54,006 bases of DNA from Bacteroidales bacterium. GTDB taxonomy: Bacteria > Bacteroidota > Bacteroidia > Bacteroidales > CG2-30-32-10. The stretch lies in the NCBI GenBank assembly GCA_035353855.1, contig DAOQAK010000025.1:1-54006 (forward strand), written 5' to 3'. A program made the translations under genes and the position numbers. The notes under the pieces are model-generated. The model had not been told where the DNA came from and searched no databases. It saw nothing but the letters and a program-made list of their open reading frames with translations. How positions within the stretch are numbered: the first letter of the stretch is position 1; every line of letters begins with the position of its first letter. Of the stretch, positions 52,106 through 54,006 are shown piece after piece.

Positions 52106-53221
52106 ATGAAAACAAAAATCGAAAAAATCAGAAAAATGATGTTATGCCTTATAATAATATTCGGTATAAACATTAATGCACAATCGCAAAAATCAACAGT
52201 GGGTATTTTAAATATATACTCAAGCGGATTGAGCATAACTAATGCACAAATGGGCAATTTACTTCGCAGCGAAGTTGAAAAACTCGACACTTTTGAAGTG
52301 ATTGACAAATTTGATATTGATTACCTTTTAAAACAAAAAAGTATTGAAGCGGATTGCTACAATAAATTATGTCTGAACGAAATTGGTAAGATCATCAATG
52401 CTGATAAAATGTTCTCAGGCAGTGTTGAACTTATTAATGATCAAATTACAATTACTTTAAGATTGATTGATGTTGCAACGGGTTCTGTTGAAAAAACGCA
52501 GGTAAATGAATTTCTTAACCTGCCTGTAGAAATAAAAAACATGTTGAAAATTTCTGTAAGTGAAATGTTTGGACAAACAGTTGATGAAACAATGAAAACA
52601 ACTCTTTCAAAAAAATACAATTATGATAATGCAATTAACAATCCCCAGGCAGAAAAATTAAATTGCAGTGGTCCAAGAATGGGAGTGGCATTTATCACGG
52701 GAACAGCATCCAAAATTATGAAGGCTCCAAAATCACAAGGAGGATTTGACTCATACCCGGTAATGTTTCAGTTTGGTTACCAGTGGGAACAGCAATATCT
52801 GAACGAAGGAAATTTCCAGGCTTTATTCGAATTTATCCCTATAATAACCGGACTTGAGCAGGGAATGTTTGTTCCAAGTTTCTCGGTACTAAATGGGTTG
52901 AGGGATAATAAAAACGGATGGGAGTTTGCTTTTGGTCCAACCTTTACAATCAACAAAATGGGAAAAGGGTATTATGAAGAAAATGGTGATTGGAAAATTT
53001 ACAATTGGGAAAATGATTCTACTTATAATCCAAATCATTTGGATTTGGTAAGGCGTATGGATAGCAGGGGAAATATCAGGGTAACATCAGGTTTGGTATT
53101 TGCTTTCGGAAAAACAATCAAATCGGGAAGTCTTAATCTGCCGGTAAATATTTTTATTAATCCTAATAAAGATGGGTTACGTTTTGGAATATCGTTCGGA
53201 TATAATGCAAAGAAAAAATAA
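52106..53221 (+). CDS. Exported CsgG/TolB-N-like protein
   Basis: I chose the ATG at 52106 (371 aa), since MKTKIEKIRKMMLCLIIIFGININAQ is a signal peptide; upstream codons in frame look like promoter DNA. Residues about 30-155 follow the CsgG/TolB-N fold: VGILNIYSSGLSITNAQMGN, LLRSEVEKLDTFEVIDKFDI, IINADKMFSGSVELINDQITITLRLIDVATG. The C-terminal half has beta-strands ending LRFGISFGYNAKKK, perhaps a small outer-membrane barrel or a periplasmic domain. CsgG-like proteins help secretion or sense envelope state; the role here is unknown. Confidence 0.75.
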   Translation: MKTKIEKIRKMMLCLIIIFGININAQSQKSTVGILNIYSSGLSITNAQMGNLLRSEVEKLDTFEVIDKFDIDYLLKQKSIEADCYNKLCLNEIGKIINADKMFSGSVELINDQITITLRLIDVATGSVEKTQVNEFLNLPVEIKNMLKISVSEMFGQTVDETMKTTLSKKYNYDNAINNPQAEKLNCSGPRMGVAFITGTASKIMKAPKSQGGFDSYPVMFQFGYQWEQQYLNEGNFQALFEFIPIITGLEQGMFVPSFSVLNGLRDNKNGWEFAFGPTFTINKMGKGYYEENGDWKIYNWENDSTYNPNHLDLVRRMDSRGNIRVTSGLVFAFGKTIKSGSLNLPVNIFINPNKDGLRFGISFGYNAKKK

Positions 53222-53222
53222 A

Positions 53223-53266
53223 TTATTCATGGCGAAGCCTGCAATTGCAGGCTTCGCCATGAATAA
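53223..53266. repeat. 44-bp perfect palindrome downstream of the CsgG-like gene
   Basis: TTATTCATGGCGAAGCCTGC (53223-53242) is mirrored exactly to 53266, so all 22 pairs match, with the centre at AATT. It begins 2 bp after the stop codon at 53221. It is followed by A-rich DNA on the plus strand, so a plus transcript has no U tract. It may act as a Rho-independent terminator of weak type, an mRNA 3'-end stabiliser, or a cruciform. Confidence 0.75.
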
Positions 53267-53369
53267 AAAAAATTATAAATTTTATGATAATTTAATTTAT
53301 TATAGAATTGTATATTATACAGAATCTTAGCAAATTTGTAAAACAAAATGTGCTTAGATTCTGTTATAC

Positions 53370-53610
53370 CGATTTATCCCGACTTGTCGCGGATAGGAAT
53401 TTATTGCAACCGAACTTGTGAGCTCATGAATACCTTTAAAATAATACCAATTGTTAATTTAAAATAGTCCAAAGGATATTTTAAATTTTACAATGGTTAT
53501 GCCGATGACATAGATGTTATAGTACAATTTATTGGACTATTACATCTATACAATCGGTATAAAATAAGTTATGAATAAATCATTCCCGTATCGGTATAAC
53601 ATTTACAAAC
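53370..53610. repeat. Repeat-rich intergenic block with long imperfect inverted repeat
   Basis: TATACCGAT-like and ATCGGTATA-like words recur (about 53365, 53553-53563, 53590). TACCAATTGT (about 53446) mirrors ACAATCGGTA (about 53551), and AATAGTCCA (about 53464) mirrors TGGACTATT (about 53533), giving an inverted repeat of about 120 bp with mismatches. The words are the same as those ending the two-hairpin repeats A-C, which suggests a related or decayed element. No gene lies in 53222-53570. Confidence 0.5.
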
Positions 53611-53699
53611 ACCCGGATTTTGGTTTTGTGTTGAATAATCATTTTTGGAAAATAATAAAAAAGAAAAAATACTTTTCTGTCAAACATTTTAATTCAAAT

Positions 53700-53960
53700 A
53701 TGATGAGAACAAAAAATAATAACCCAATAATTACTTTACCTGCAGGCGTCAGCTTTCTTATTAAGTGTATTTTTTCACTCTTATTAATATACATGATTCA
53801 GATTGACTTGTTTGCATTAAAAGGTAAAGTTAATGATGAAGAGAAAACCTTAATTAAAACAGAAAGTAAAATATATGCTGATACGAATACTAATTTGTTC
53901 AGCATTTATTCTTGTGATAGTGCTACCTATTCGATTTTGTTATCAAATTCATATCAATAG
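53700..53960 (+). CDS. Short hypothetical membrane-associated protein, doubtful
   Basis: The frame runs from an ATG at 53571, but its first part overlaps repeat-rich DNA. I prefer the ATG at 53700 (86 aa), starting MMRTKNNNPIITLPAG with one hydrophobic segment (about 16-38), then a polar tail. No family is recognised. It may be a small exported or anchored protein, the N-terminus of a broken gene, or not a gene at all. Confidence 0.35.
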   Translation: MMRTKNNNPIITLPAGVSFLIKCIFSLLLIYMIQIDLFALKGKVNDEEKTLIKTESKIYADTNTNLFSIYSCDSATYSILLSNSYQ

Positions 53961-54006
53961 TTCGTTAATTTTTTTATACGTTTTAACAAGCAATTTTACC
54001 AAGCCA

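Noticed and set aside
1..54006. tRNA, rRNA, CRISPR or riboswitch
   Set aside because: No TTCGA-type T-loop with acceptor pairing, no conserved rRNA segment, no regular spacer array and no aptamer core was seen by eye.

Overview
The window looks like chromosomal DNA of a Bacteroidota bacterium, probably close to Bacteroidales/Bacteroidia. The DNA is AT-rich. Many start regions carry the Bacteroidota-type -7 box TAnnTTTG. The proteins include type IX secretion (T9SS) style C-terminal domains, PorV/PorQ-family barrels, TonB receptors with carboxypeptidase-like N-domains, an S46 dipeptidyl-peptidase, a LytS/LytTR pair with a beta-propeller sensor, and a bacterial geranylgeranylglyceryl-phosphate synthase. 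No rRNA, tRNA, CRISPR array, transposase or phage gene was seen. Most of the window is ordinary core genome.

Layout. 1-1.9 kb: the end of a dispersed hairpin repeat, a barrel-less TonB-plug protein on the minus strand with a distinctive triple-repeat operator, and ComF. 1.9-9 kb: a DUF1844 protein, two tandem paralogous membrane-anchored coiled-coil proteins, glycyl-tRNA synthetase, an outer-membrane-like protein and a SWIM/SNF2 helicase. 9-15.7 kb: a protein built of four 25-residue repeats, a radical SAM protein, polyprenyl synthetase, a MORN-type repeat protein, an MFS exporter and a universal stress protein. 15.7-18.8 kb: a minus-strand cluster with 4'-phosphopantetheinyl transferase, GGGP synthase, a histidine kinase and an ICMT-like membrane methyltransferase. 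18.8-19.2 kb: a cluster of REP-like hairpins and a two-hairpin repeat. 19.2-28 kb: a T9SS-targeted LVIVD protein, adenosylhomocysteinase, a membrane TPR protein, a degenerate Rieske lipoprotein, a metallopeptidase-like protein with one altered motif residue, and a small basic secreted protein.

28.1-41.4 kb is the most interesting part. A beta-propeller LytS-type kinase and a LytTR regulator are followed by a 1220-aa TonB receptor, a 1389-aa exported protein and a PorV/PorQ-family barrel. Upstream of the receptor are two copies of ACCGTTAAC, 21 bp apart, with 33 bp between the proximal copy and a TAACTTTA box. The plug-only gene 31 kb away has three copies at the same 21-bp pitch and the same 33-bp gap to a TAACTTTG box. 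This suggests one two-component system controls both a full receptor/secreted-protein/PorV-like module and a separate satellite plug protein.

41.5-54 kb: greA and a HIT protein, a zinc-ribbon membrane protein, pheS, a periplasmic cyclophilin, a small lipoprotein, thymidine kinase, an M28 peptidase, a 36-aa histone-like Lys-rich protein ending in a CGCGCG motif, an S46 DPP7-like peptidase, an HTH protein, a CsgG/TolB-like protein, and a repeat-rich intergenic region with a 44-bp perfect palindrome. All calls come from reading sequence and translations; no database search was run.
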